Positions 1 through 9,780 of a stretch of DNA of 64,000 nt are shown one piece after another (position 1 is the first letter of the stretch; the number at the start of each line of letters is the position of its first letter). Below the pieces are notes generated by a model. That model saw only the letters and a program-made list of their open reading frames with translations, was not told the DNA's origin and made no database searches. The DNA comes from Chlorella sorokiniana (taxonomy: Eukaryota; Chlorophyta; Trebouxiophyceae; Chlorellales; Chlorellaceae). The stretch lies in NCBI GenBank assembly GCA_025917655.1, contig CP084613.1, positions 4,156,001-4,220,000 of the forward strand, in the 5' to 3' direction. Made by a program: the position numbers and the translations under genes.

Positions 1-204
1 GCTCATGGCTGCACAGCCGCGGTGTGCATCTCCTGCCCTGGCCGGTCTCCGCGGCTGGCCCAGCCGGCCAGCCCGGCCGCTGCGACTGGCCGGCGCCTTC
101 CTGACCCACCCTGCTGCCGCGCTCCGTCAGCACCTCCTCCCACACCCTGCCATCCCACCCACCCAACACCTCCACACGCCCACTCTCTGCGCCCCCCTTT
201 CCAG

Positions 205-383
205 GCACATCCGTGTATTACGCCCTCAAGGACGCCTGCTACGCCGCCCGCAAGGACGCGGGGCTCCAGGGCTGGTTCCGCCTCGACCTGCCCGCCACCC
301 CCGAGCGCCTGCGCATGGCCTGCGCCGACCACATCACCGCGGCCTACGCACCTCCCGACCTGGTGTGCAAGATCTCGTGCTGA
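205..383 (+). CDS. XDH: Xanthine dehydrogenase, last exon (5' part outside window)
   Basis: Molybdopterin-dependent oxidation of hypoxanthine and xanthine to urate in purine catabolism. Only the C-terminal exon is visible. A tttccag acceptor ends at 204, the open frame starts with the second base of a split codon and stops at TGA. The translation carries the conserved C-terminal signature of the family: YYALKDACYAARKDAGL, then PATPERLRMAC. Plant XDH ends with a very similar GLTDWF...PATPERIRMAC stretch followed by a short variable tail. No catalytic domain is in the window, so activity cannot be judged. An aldehyde oxidase of the same fold is possible, but the motif matches XDH best. Bases 1-204 read as intron. 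Confidence 0.72.
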
Positions 384-910
384 GCGGCGCTTGGTCGCCT
401 GCGTCCATGCACGCATGGGCAGGCCGCCTCGCGGCTGAGCACGCAGGCCCTGGTTGGCTTGCAAGCAACCCCGAGAAGAAGCAATTCCAGCTCAACCCCT
501 CAACCCTGTTGTCTCTTTTGTACTCCTCCTTGCCCTTCATGGCCCCCGCATGCCCTGCACCCTTATCTATTGACGGCGCTGATCCGCAAGCGGTCGCCGA
601 AGATGCCCAGCGCAGGTTGTTGCGCCCTTGCCCCCTTGTTCACCCAATCCTGACTGCGAAGGCGTGCAGCGCGTGATCTGCCATTCCCACCCCTTTCCCC
701 TGCCTTTGGTTTGGTTTCCAGCAACACACCCTGACGTAACCGCCCTTCCGGTAGGAAGGCGGGCCAGCTGATTGGTACTGCCTGCTGACCTGGCCCACCA
801 TCCTCTTTTTCACACAGCAAGCATTGACCGGTGCAGTCGACGCTTTCCCCTTGATTTTAAGTTCTCTGTAGCCTCTTTTCTGTGCAACACATCTTTCAGA
901 CATCACAGCA
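384..910. other. Convergent 3' intergenic region
   Basis: This stretch lies between the ends of the XDH (+) and DIP13 (-) genes. I see no conserved coding segment and no clear TGTAA signal. The raw frame of the DIP13 last exon stays open down to 640, but the homologous reading ends at 911. Confidence 0.4.
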
Positions 911-1712
911 TCAGCGCGTGAGGATGGCTGCTCGTGCTGCGCCAATCTGTCCCGCCCGCTCTGCCGCCGCCGCCGCCGCCTGCACCCCCGGCAGCGCCCC
1001 AGCGCCGCCACCTCGGCCGCGTTGCGCTGCGTGACGGTCAGCAGCATGTGCGACGACTCAACCAGCCTGGACAGCGCGCTGTGCGTCTGGTCGATCACCC
1101 GGTCGAACGCCTCCTGCGGGGGCGCGGAGCAGGGGGCGACAGCCGCGGTCATGCTGCAGAGCATCCTGCTCGTTGCTCAAGCAGCTGGCAATCCCTAGCA
1201 GGCGGCTCTCCTTTTCGGATGTGGTACGCATTCCCTCGTTGCCCAAGCAGCTGCGGACCCCTAGCAGGCTGCTATGCTTCCCAGAAGTGGCACCTTTGCC
1301 GCCGCCTTCTTCTCCAGCGAGGCGTCCAGCTGGCCGAGGCGGCGCTGCAGCGTGGCCAGGTTTGCCGCCAGCTGCGCGCGCTCCGACTCTTCCTCCCTCG
1401 CAGCGGCCAGCAAGCTAGCCCGCTGCTGCTGCAGCTCCTCAAGGCCTGCGGGGCCAGGCCAGCCATGGGGAGGTCTGCAGCAGGGCAGGACTGGCCTGCA
1501 CGGGCGCAGTGGCAGCACGCGACAGCCCCCCGCCGGCCTGAGAGTTCCGTGCACCCTTCCGTGGGCCTTCAAACTGCATGGAGATCTTCCCAGTGGTGGT
1601 TGCTGTCCCTTCAGCGCAAGTCAAAGCCCTCCCCCGGACATGGCCGCAACCTCAACGCACATGTGCCAAGCTGTGTAACGTGCGTGTGCAGCGTCGCCGA
1701 TTGCTGCGCCAT
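911..1712 (-). CDS. DIP13: DIP13/SSNA1-like microtubule-binding coiled-coil protein
   Basis: Small coiled-coil protein of the SSNA1/DIP13 family. Family members form fibrils that bind and branch microtubules and sit at basal bodies, centrosomes and axonemes. Three exons join in phase: 1661-1712 (start MAQQSATLHTHVTQLGTC), 1294-1445 (LEELQQQRASLLAA to LEKKAAAK) and 911-1113 (EAFDRVIDQTHSALSRL, VESSHMLLTVTQR). The order and spacing match human SSNA1 (MTQQGAALQ, IEEL, NEFDRTIAETEAAY, ILESSQTLLSVLKRE). The codon split across the first intron is restored exactly (T plus GC). After TQRNAAEVAALG the raw frame runs on to 640. Reading one base over gives an Ala-rich tail with a stop at 911, which I prefer. 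Length is about 125 residues, normal for the family. Head-to-head with PSAK. Confidence 0.8.
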
Positions 1713-1906
1713 GGCGGTAGTTAAGGGGGCAAGCAAAAGGCCAATTGTCGGGAGCTGTTGCAGGCAACCGAAGCTGGGTGCCAGGGTCGACGTTTGCCAC
1801 GCTGGCCCAAATCTTTGCTATGCGCAGAGAAGGGGCCGTTGCGCGCCCGCTGATTGTCGTCTCTGCTCCCTTCACACCCCTAGTAACTTGAATCCACACC
1901 AGAAGG
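1713..1906. promoter_or_regulatory. Divergent promoter region, DIP13 / PSAK
   Basis: Only about 195 bp separate the two start codons, so both promoters and both 5' leaders must fit here. It contains a CCAAT-like ggccaattg near 1739-1747. I see no convincing TATA box. Coordinates are simply the gap between the ATGs. Confidence 0.45.
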
Positions 1907-2979
1907 ATGCAGGCGACCGCTGCCCGTGCTCAGCTCACCGCCCGCCCGGCCGCCCGGGTGAGTTTGGGCCCGCTGCGCTGCCCACTCGCCGCCGATTGCG
2001 GCCCGTAATCGTTATCAGCACGGATCGGCAGCCTGGCAACTCGACCCTCACCCAAGGCAGCACCCGGCGAAACTCCTCTACGAGCAGCTTGCACACCCCA
2101 GCTGCAGCCGCGGTCACACGCCACAGTGGCGCTAGAGCACTGGATGGCGGCAAAAGGCTGGCTAGGGTGCAACTGCGGCCACGGCGCCGCCCCTCTCGGC
2201 CGCCCCCGTGGCCACTCCTACTACCGCCCCTGAGCTCGCCCCCGCGCCTGCCTCCATCCCCTGCAGGTGGCGCGCCCCGCCGCCGCAGCGTTGTTGTGCG
2301 TGCAGGCTACCTGGGCAGCACCACCAACCAGATCATGGTGCTGTCCACCTTCCTGCCGCTGGTGGCGGGCCGCTTTGGCCTGGCCCCCACCTCCACCCGC
2401 CACACCACCACCGGCCTGAAGCTGCTGCCCGAGGACAAGTCCACCGGCCTGTACAGCGCCGACCCTGCTGGTGAGGCTGCTGTTGTTTTGAAGAGGCGCT
2501 GGGGTGCTGGGATGGGGGGATGGAGGGGTATGCAGCTGCCCGTCGCCGTGCTGCCCTGCTAACCGGTCGCTGTGCTGCCCTGTGCAGGCTTCAACGCTGT
2601 GGATGTGCTGGCCCTCGGCGGTGAGTTGCAAAAGGGTGTTGCAAGGCTTGATGTGGTGATGGTTGTTGCAATGTTGCAGTGCAATGTGGGGGAGCAGGTG
2701 GCGGGCGGCGTGGGGCGGCGCCCGCCAGCTGGCGACTGTTACCTCTCTTCTGGTGCTGACACTGACTCTTGCGCTCTCTTTTGATGCTCTAGCATTCGGT
2801 CACATCATCGGAGCTGGTGCTATCCTTGGACTGAAGGCCACCGGTGCGTTGCAGGCTGTGCTGCAATGCAAGCTGTGCTACAGGCTGCTGTGCAGGCCTC
2901 TCCGCCGGCACGCTATGCCTCAGGCTGCGCATGTGGTTGACCCTCCTCGCCCACCTTCCCGCTTGCAGGCAACCTCTGA
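1907..2979 (+). CDS. PSAK: Photosystem I reaction centre subunit PsaK (psaK), nuclear, plastid-targeted
   Basis: Peripheral PSI membrane subunit that helps attach LHCI to the reaction centre. Exons: 1907-1957 (transit peptide start MQATAARAQLTARPAAR), about 2267-2470, 2588-2620, 2793-2843 and 2969-2979. The mature part reads GYLGSTTNQIMVLSTFLPLV, AGRFGLAPTSTRHTTTGLKL, then DPAGFNAVDVLALGAFGHII and GAGAILGLKATGNL before TGA. This follows Chlamydomonas PSAK closely, with two transmembrane helices and the DPAGF...D.LA..GHxxG motif. The first exon ends in phase 0 while the second needs one carried base, so the first junction is unresolved: a one-base error or a tiny missed exon. The downstream junctions are in phase. 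Length, about 115-120 residues, is normal. A TGTAA signal follows 90 bp after the stop. Confidence 0.88.
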
Positions 2980-3068
2980 GCGGCCTGCCGCCTTTTAAGT
3001 GCTCTGTCCCCCAACGAGAAGAACAACCACCCCCTCACCCAGCCCTTCCTTGTGTACATTTAGGAGCA

Positions 3069-3073
3069 TGTAA
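3069..3073 (+). terminator. TGTAA poly(A) signal, PSAK
   Basis: The canonical green-algal TGTAA polyadenylation signal, 90 bp downstream of the PSAK stop. Confidence 0.7.
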
Positions 3074-3770
3074 TGCACACTGCCACCTATCAAGAACAAG
3101 CAGTAACTAATCAATCAGACTGCAGACAGCAGCTGGGCGGCAGATTGATTTTGAGATGAGGATGAGCGTGGCCAAGGCCGCAGGGCAGCTGCGGCACCTT
3201 TCCCACTGTTCAATCTGCAGCCTCATAGTCACGTTCTCTGATTAGATTCTGTAGACTAGATTGCTCTTGCCGCACTCATATTCGCCATCGAATGCAGGTG
3301 GGGCGAAAAGGTCCCGAAGTTGGTGGACGGAGCACAGCGAAGCAGGGTTGCATGCAACGATGCATTACTGCACATCGCACAATTAAGTCTCCATATCCCG
3401 CAACGTGCATACAGGCTCCCCCAACTCCCTCCTCTCCCCGATTATGCACCGGGTTTTCATCACACGCCGCCCAAGCCGCTGCTGCCCGCTGCGCCGCGCT
3501 CTCGACATCCGAGCCGCAGATACAGGCGAGTTATGCAGCCTGCAGGCGATGAACCACAGAGCAGAGGCGCAAGGTTGCCATTGTGACATGTCCTTCGCCC
3601 TAGCTCCACCGCTCAGTGCTCGCTGCCATTTAGGCCCCCTTCACCACCCAACAGCGCAGACATCTCCAGCACTGCTGGTGGCGAGAGCAAAGCTGTTCCA
3701 AGGCACTTCCAGGCGCGGCTCGCTCGTCGGTCCCCAACTGCGCCGACGGCCCTGCAGCCGGGCGGGCGGC
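3074..3770. other. No gene recognised
   Basis: Short unrelated open frames only. Base composition is more AT-rich around 3080-3420 than in the flanking genes. I see no conserved motif. Confidence 0.4.
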
Positions 3771-3996
3771 GTGGTTAATGCAGTCAGCAAGTCCTCGACT
3801 GTGGCGCCATCCAGGCCCTCAATCCACAAGCGAAGCATGGGACTGGCCGAACGCGGTGGGGGCGCAAAATCGGCCAGGCTATTTGCTTGCATTAGCGCCC
3901 CCGAAACGCGGTCGGCCAGCCGCCTGCTTTCCGCTTGTGGATCGAGGGCCTGAATGGCGCCACCGTCGAGGACTTGCTGAAATACATCAACCACAT
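3771..3996. repeat. Inverted repeat A (foldback of coding-like sequence)
   Basis: The left arm 3771-3865 and right arm about 3895-3996 are reverse complements at roughly 85-90% identity by eye. The apex is exact: gtgggggcgc faces gcgcccccg across about 29 bases. On the right arm (+) the sequence reads WIEGLNGATVEDLLKYINHI. On the left arm (-) it reads LWIEGLDGATVEDLLTAL. So both arms are diverged copies of one coding segment placed head to head. I do not recognise the protein family. Confidence 0.75.
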
Positions 3997-4243
3997 CATC
4001 CTGACCGGCGAAGATGGGCGAGAGGGGTGCTGCCCGCCTGCTGCCCCTACCGCTGCCCGGTCTGCTCCCAGGAGGCGACCGCCTGACCCCGCGCCTCGCA
4101 TCCCCACACCCATCCACCGGTGCATGCAGGCGCAGTCCATATGCAGCAGCTGCAAGGGCGACGCACCAGCAGCGGAGGACCTGCATGATGTGCTCGTCGT
4201 GCCGTGCCGTCCCGCCGGGCAGGCGCGAGCTGGCCACTGTCAG

Positions 4244-4642
4244 CAGCTCAGCCTAGGTGTACTCGCAGCCATCGATGGCCATGCTGTGAGTTGTGGTCCA
4301 TAGGCTGTCTTTGTTGCGCGCGGCAATCTCCTGGAATGTGGCGTTTCAGGTGGCGCCGCCTGTGCCCGTGACGGTGAGCAGCCTTCGCGGTCGCCCACCG
4401 TCGAGCACCGCGGTCCCGCCAGTGAACCTCATCAGTGAACCTCATCACTGAGCCTCATCATTGGTGGGACCGCGGTGCTTAACGGGCGCGACTGCGGTGG
4501 CGTGCTTACTATGACAGGCACAGGCGGCGCTGCCGACGACGTCACGTTCCAAGAGTTTGCCATGCACAGCGAGGACAGCCTATGGACCACCACACTTCGC
4601 GGCCTGGCCATTGATGGCTGCCAGCACACCCTGGCTGAGCTG
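4244..4642. repeat. Inverted repeat B (foldback of coding-like sequence)
   Basis: Arms 4244-4421 and 4462-4642 are inverted copies at about 75% identity, each about 180 bp. The right arm reads DSLWTTTLRGLAIDGC then HTLAEL. The reverse of the left arm reads DSLWTTTHSMAIDGCEYT. The loop 4422-4461 is three tandem copies of a 13-bp unit, g/ctga(a/g)cctcatca. Confidence 0.75.
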
Positions 4643-5006
4643 CAGCCAGCGACCAGCTCGCAACACAGGTGGGTGCAGGGGTTGCTCTGCCGCCTGCTGC
4701 TCTCCTGCTCTCCAGGCAGGTGGCGCGTGCAGGTCAAGGCAGGTCTTGCCCATGCCATCCACCCTCCCTTGCCTATTGCAGCCCCCAAGCAGCTGGAGCT
4801 GTTGGAGCGTTGATAGCCGGCGCAGCTGCTGGCGCAGCAGCTGGAGGGGCTGCTGTCCAGGTAAGTTTATGCCCCACGGCCTGCCACCGCTGGCGAGAGG
4901 GTGCTCTGCCTCGCCTGGGTGCGACTCATGGTACCGCTCGCTGCATACTCGGCTTACTGGCGCAGGTACAGCCGGCACCGGCGGCTAAAGATGGCCGCCA
5001 AATCAC

Positions 5007-5200
5007 GCTGGAAGCTGTCACCGCCGTGGAACCTTTCAATCGTCTTGAAGAAAGCGGCCTCATCCTTCTTGTGGGAGTTCGTCTTGCCATTTGCAGCAGT
5101 GGCAGTGCCGCCAATGGCAAGACGCATTTTCACAAGAAGGACGAGGCCATCCTCATCAAGACGGTTGAGAGGTTCAACGGCGGTGACAGCTACCAGCTGG
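5007..5200. repeat. Inverted repeat C (foldback of coding-like sequence)
   Basis: Arms about 5007-5090 and 5113-5200 are inverted copies at roughly 85% identity with a loop of about 22 bases. The right arm reads NGKTHFHKKDEAILIKTVER then FNGGDSYQLE. The reverse of the left arm reads NGKTNSHKKDEAAFFKTIER then FHGGDSFQ. Amino-acid conservation exceeds what random inverted DNA would give. Confidence 0.78.
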
Positions 5201-5532
5201 AGGTGGCGGCTGGAGGTGCCAGCACACCGGGCCCAGTGGCAACCGTGCCTCTCATGTCAAAAACAAACGCCTTCATGGTGGCAGAGACGAGCTCTGGCTC
5301 CTGCGTGCTGAACCTTGCGTGCAGTGAGGAGTCCCACAGGTTGTGCCCAGGGAGGCAAAGCGCACGCTGCGCCTTGGCCATGCCTGCATCACCATGCTGC
5401 GCTGCCGCGCCTGCTGACGGCGCCACAGCTGCATGCTCCCTGCACTACAAAACCCGTCCCCGAGGCAGGCACCAGCGCCTGCTCGCCGCTGCCGCTCTGG
5501 CCCGCTCCCTGCTGGGCCAATGCCAACATGGC

Positions 5533-5972
5533 CGGCGTGCTGCACTTAACTACCCACGCCGGCGTGCGCAGCAGCTGGTGGACACTCGGTATGGCCGCCG
5601 CATACCCCTACATGGTGACCTTTCCCAAGTGCATCGTTGCAGAGCTGTCATTCAAGCACGTCCCGGTGGGTTGCGGGCAGCGCTGGGGCGGGTTGATCAC
5701 CAGCTTGGGTGCCTTTGCAGGCTGCCCGGCAACACGCGCCTGGGCGCCTGTGTTCCTGCTGCCGCTTGCCTCCCCCGTGCTTACACGTCCGCGCTGGCGC
5801 GCACCCCTTGCAGTCGCGGGTCCGCAACTCTCCGGGACGTGCTCGAATGACGGCTGTGCGCCGATTCTCTCGGGAAGGTCGCCATGTAGTGGGGCATGCC
5901 CGCTCCCAAACTCAATGTCCGCCAGCTGTTGCACACTCCAGCGCCGGTAGTTCAGATGCAGCACCCCTGTCT
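5533..5972. repeat. Inverted repeat D (foldback with longer spacer)
   Basis: The left arm 5533-5677 and right arm about 5818-5972 are inverted copies of a segment whose minus-strand copy reads GVLHLNYRRWSVQQLADIEF, then APLHGDLP and SFEHVPESCG. The plus copy holds the same blocks (GVLHL, QQLVDTRYG, PLHGDL, SFKHVPVGCG) scattered over different frames. The spacer is about 140 bases. Confidence 0.7.
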
Positions 5973-6105
5973 CGGTGGCGCTGGCCAGCAGGGTGCGGGC
6001 CAGCGCTGCGGCGGCGATGGGCGGGGAGGCGCCGGTGCCTGCCTCAGGGTGCGGGCTGTAGTGCATGGAGCAGTTCCGCCCCAGCGTCGTCACCAGCTGC
6101 GGCAT

Positions 6106-6326
6106 GATGATGCCGGCATGGCAAATGCGCCAGGTGCGCTCGGTTTCTGCCTTCGCGGGGTACCCCTGGTGGTAGTGCTCGCTGCATTCAAAGTTGGCCA
6201 CGTAGACTGACATCACGCTGGCCCCTACGTGGCCATCTTTGAGTGCGACGAACACTACCACCAGGGGTACCCCGCGAAGGCTGAGGCCGAGCGCACCTGG
6301 CGCCTCGGCGATGCCGGCATCATCAA
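6106..6326. repeat. Inverted repeat E (tight hairpin, 100-bp arms, 19-nt loop)
   Basis: Arms 6106-6205 and 6225-6326 are inverted at about 88% identity with only 19 bases between them. Both arms encode YVA(N/I)FEC(S/D)EHYHQGYPAK followed by AE(T/A)ERTWR and AGII. Most arm-to-arm differences are conservative at the protein level. Confidence 0.82.
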
Positions 6327-7149
6327 AACGCGCAGACGCCGCTCCAGCTGACGCCGCTCCTGCTGACGGCGCCGCAGCGGTTTGCTCCCTGCGCTATGAC
6401 CGGCACCGAAGGCAGGCACCAACGCCTACCCACCACTGCCGCGCAGCGCTAACCCGCACCCCGCTGCCACCGTGCCCGGGTTTTCCCATCAACTTGCCAC
6501 TCTGGCGCGTGCAGCAGCTGACCAAGCGGCAACCGTGCCTTCCGCGCCCACAAAGATGCCTTGCATGGCGGCAGAAACCAGCGCCAGCTCCTGTTACAGC
6601 ATGCTGGCACTGGCGGCTGAAGATGCGGAGAGCGTGACATCACTCCCTGCCGCCACCACTGTCGGTCCTCATCTTCAGCCTGCCTCCCAAAGTCACCTGG
6701 CACCTGCTGAATGTGCCCAGTTCTTGACCTGTTACCAGGGGCACTCATTACCACAAGTGTCACATTGTCTAATGTGATTGAACCCATGCAAGCTGGAGAG
6801 GAGATCAGTGCTGATGGCCCAGCGGATTGGTGTGTTTCAGCCGTCAGCACAGTGCCGCCAACTCCACCCACCGACCGCGGCAGCTGGATTGCAAGCAGCG
6901 GGAGAGGAGACAGCATGCATTTGTGATCATTCACGGCAACCCAGCATGCATTAAGACGGTGGTTTGACATGCGGGGCGTCAAACTGGCGAGAGAGATGGG
7001 GCTTCACGCACAGCAGGAGGGCCTGCGTGGGTGGTAGGAGGATAACACCCTCGTTGGCGTGCTGTCGTGATTTCCTGATTGCCAATTGGCTGCCTGGGAC
7101 GGCCAGCGAAGCGTCGGAGTCCTTCGCTCATCACTAGCGTCGAGTCAGG
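6327..7149. other. Degenerate continuation of the inverted-repeat family; no intact gene
   Basis: About 6340-6640 repeats, in direct orientation, material also present at about 5230-5560. Shared blocks are PADGA(T/A)A(A/V)CSL, an EAGT(S/N)A-like block, and ATVP...AETS(S/A)(G/S)SC. The rest (6640-7149) shows no recognisable coding signal. Confidence 0.5.
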
Positions 7150-9270
7150 ATGGCCTCTCTCGCCCTGTCGCGCTGCAGCAGCCGAGCGATCGGCTCCCGG
7201 CAAGCAGCCGCCCCCGCAGGCTGTCTGCGGGCTCCAATGCCCGCAGGGTGGCAGTGCGGGTCGCGCAGGTCGAGGCCAAGAACTCGGTGAAGCCAGGCAA
7301 GCTGTTGAAAGCTGCAATCTGGGGTGCAACGAAAATGTGCATGATGTGGCCAGCGGGGCCGGCGATCCAAGCTCCGGGGGCTCGCCTTTCCCAAAGCCTC
7401 CCGACGCCGCGGCTGGGGCTTTGGTCCTGCCGCCGCCAGAATGCCGAAATGGGCCTTGCGAGATGCATCTCTCGCTGCAGAGAAGGCCGAGAAGAAGTCG
7501 AAGCACGAGGAGGAGGAGGAGGAGCTTGAGGGCGAGGAGGACGGCCTCAACCCGCAGCAGGTGCGCTCCAAGCGCCGCCGCGCGCTGCGCGCTGTTCTGT
7601 CGCCCGCCCCGCTGCTTCTGGAGGCAGTCAGGCTGTGCCTCCATGCCCTGCCAAAGGGGCGCTCGGTCACCAGCGCCCTTGCTCTGCTTGGAGGGCTTTC
7701 TCTTGACTGTTGCCCTTAAATCGGCCTCCGGATTCACGGCAAGGGGGCTTGCGCACATTCAGCCCTGGCTGGTGACTCGCATGCATGGCGCGCTGCATGC
7801 AGGTGGAGAGCTTCCTGTCAGTGCTATGCGAGGAGACCGACATCGCCGAGGTGGAGCTGAAGATGGGCAGCTTCAAGATGCGCGTGCGGCGCAGCCTGAG
7901 CGGCGCCGCCGCGGCCCCCGCGCCCGTGCTCGCCGCTCCCGTCGTGCCCGTCGCCGCGCCGGCGCCCGCCCCGTGGCGGAGTCCCCTCGCGTCGGCCAGC
8001 TCCCTTGACACCGTGGATGAGGATGAGAGCCTGCTGGAGGTGACCGCCAACAAGGTGAGCCACGGGGGAGGAGGGGCGGCAGGGCCCGGGGGGTTGGCAT
8101 GCAGGGCTGCCCGGGGGTGGCAGAGCGTACGATGCAAGCATGTGGATGTGAACAGCAAGCGAGGGCTGGCCTGCTTGAGGTGGTAAATGTGCACTGCCCA
8201 AACTTGACCTTCACAGCTCGCTCAAGACCAAGTCGTGCCGCCTGGCTGCCCACCCCCGACCCCCGACCCCCACCCCAACAGGTGGGCATCCCTGCGCCGC
8301 GGGCGCTACGTCAAGGGCAAGCAGGTGGGCAAGGGCGTCATGGTGCAGCCCGGCGACCAGGTGAAGAAGGGGCAGACGCTGGCCTTCATCGAGCAGCTGG
8401 GCACCCACTGGCCCGTGGAGGCGCCCCAGGTGGGCATCCTGCACCCACCTGCTGTCCCCGATCGCTGGCGCCGCGCTGCCTGCCGGCCCCATACCGCCCT
8501 TTCTTCTGCTGCTGCCGGCGCCCGCGCTGCGCTTGTGTGGCGCCTGCTGTGGGGCGGGCGTCGCGGGCTTGCGACGCCGCGCCCACATCCCTGGGCTGGC
8601 TTGCCGCCCGCCTGACTGTTGAGCGTGCGCCCTTTCTTCTGCCGCCAGGCTGGCGAGGTGGTGGAGTTCCTGGCTGACGAGGGCTCCCCGTGGAGTACAA
8701 GCAGCCCGTGCTGATCATCTCCCCCTACTTTGGTGAGCCGGGAGGCGGGTGCGGGGTCGCGTGGCAGCATCCGCGGCCAGCTGAGGGGCACTTCAGGCTG
8801 ACAGGTGTGCCTGGCACGGTTCCCCGCCAAAACGCACCGGCATCCTTTGCCGCAGCTGCACAGCATCCGTTTGGGTGGGGGCTTTGCTGCGCTGTCTCCA
8901 CGCCGGGCGCGCTGCACGCGCACCCCTGCCGCCCCTGCCTCTGATGCACCCCTTTCTGCGCTGCCTTGGGCCCGCTTGTGAAGGCGTGTCGAGCCCGGCC
9001 ATTCGGCTTGAGCGGCACGCCTGTGCAACGACACCCCGGCGCCTGGCTTTGCCGGTGGGTGCATGGCACTCCCCACCAGTCCGTTTTCTGGCACTTGGCT
9101 CACATGCCGCGGCCCACGATAAAACGGAATGCAGTGCCCGCCCTCGGGCGCTCCTTTCCACGGCTGCGCCCACCCGGACTCCAGTGCCGGTTTCCCACCC
9201 TGCTGACCTCTCTCTGGCCTTGCCCTGACCCGCAGGCGGCCACATCATCGGCGACAAGAAGCACGCCTAA
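7150..9270 (+). CDS. BADC-like biotin/lipoyl attachment-domain protein (non-biotinylated BCCP relative), plastid
   Basis: In plants, BADC proteins resemble the biotin carboxyl carrier subunit of plastid acetyl-CoA carboxylase. They lack biotin and lower ACCase activity by replacing BCCP. Exons: 7150-7286 (Ala/Ser/Arg-rich transit peptide), 7440-7560 (acidic HEEEEEEL linker), 7803-8054, 8282-8429, 8649-8732 and 9236-9270. Central block: VESFLSVLCEETDIAEVELK then MGSFKMRVRR. C-terminal domain: RYVKGKQVGKGVMVQPGDQV, FIEQLGTHWPVEAPQAGEVV, EYKQPVLIISP. The hairpin that carries the biotinyl lysine in BCCP (EAMKM) is IEQLGTHWP here, as in plant BADCs (YIEQLGGQIPIES), so no modifiable lysine is present. 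The frame is one base short near 8690 and the 8054/8282 junction is out of phase. TGTAA lies at 9692. Confidence 0.82.
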
Positions 9271-9691
9271 GCGCCTGGACCCGAGGCCTAGCTCTGCTGC
9301 CAGTGCCGTGGCCCGGTCCGCCCAGAGAGCCCGCCTGAGGATACGAGGTGGCACCGACAGCCCTCCATCACCCCGAGCTGCTTCACCTTCAGGAGAGCTG
9401 GCTGACACTTTTCATTGAGGAGACGAGGTTCTAGCCTTGGCAGGCGCCTTGGCGGCGACGGCTCGCTTGCTTCCTCTCCAGTCCTGCTCTCTCTCCGTTC
9501 AAGACTTTCCACTGCCCGCCAGTGCGTGGTGTGCCACAGCCGCACGCCACCGGTGCAATCGCGCAGATGCTGCCGGCTGGCGCCCGCCCTGTCTTTCTCC
9601 CCCTGCATTCCTCTCTTTACCATCACTCATTCGCTCTGGACAGACCCTGTACTGTGCCCGCCCAGCTGGGTTTTTGCTGCTTGCCGCTTGT

Positions 9692-9696
9692 TGTAA
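9692..9696 (+). terminator. TGTAA poly(A) signal, BADC-like gene
   Basis: The algal poly(A) signal about 420 bp after the stop. It lies within 90 bp of the end of the convergent VMA12 gene, so the two 3' ends nearly touch. Confidence 0.6.
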
Positions 9697-9780
9697 GCAT
9701 TGCATCGCATAGCCTGAGCAGGGTCAGATGTCGGCAGGGGGCATGTTGGGCCGCGCCTTGCAGGTCACTCTTCCTTCTTA

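Noticed and set aside
934-2562. A 542-codon plus-strand open frame
   Set aside because: It runs across the antisense of DIP13, the divergent promoter and part of PSAK, and is open only because the DNA is GC-rich. Only the PSAK exon part is real.
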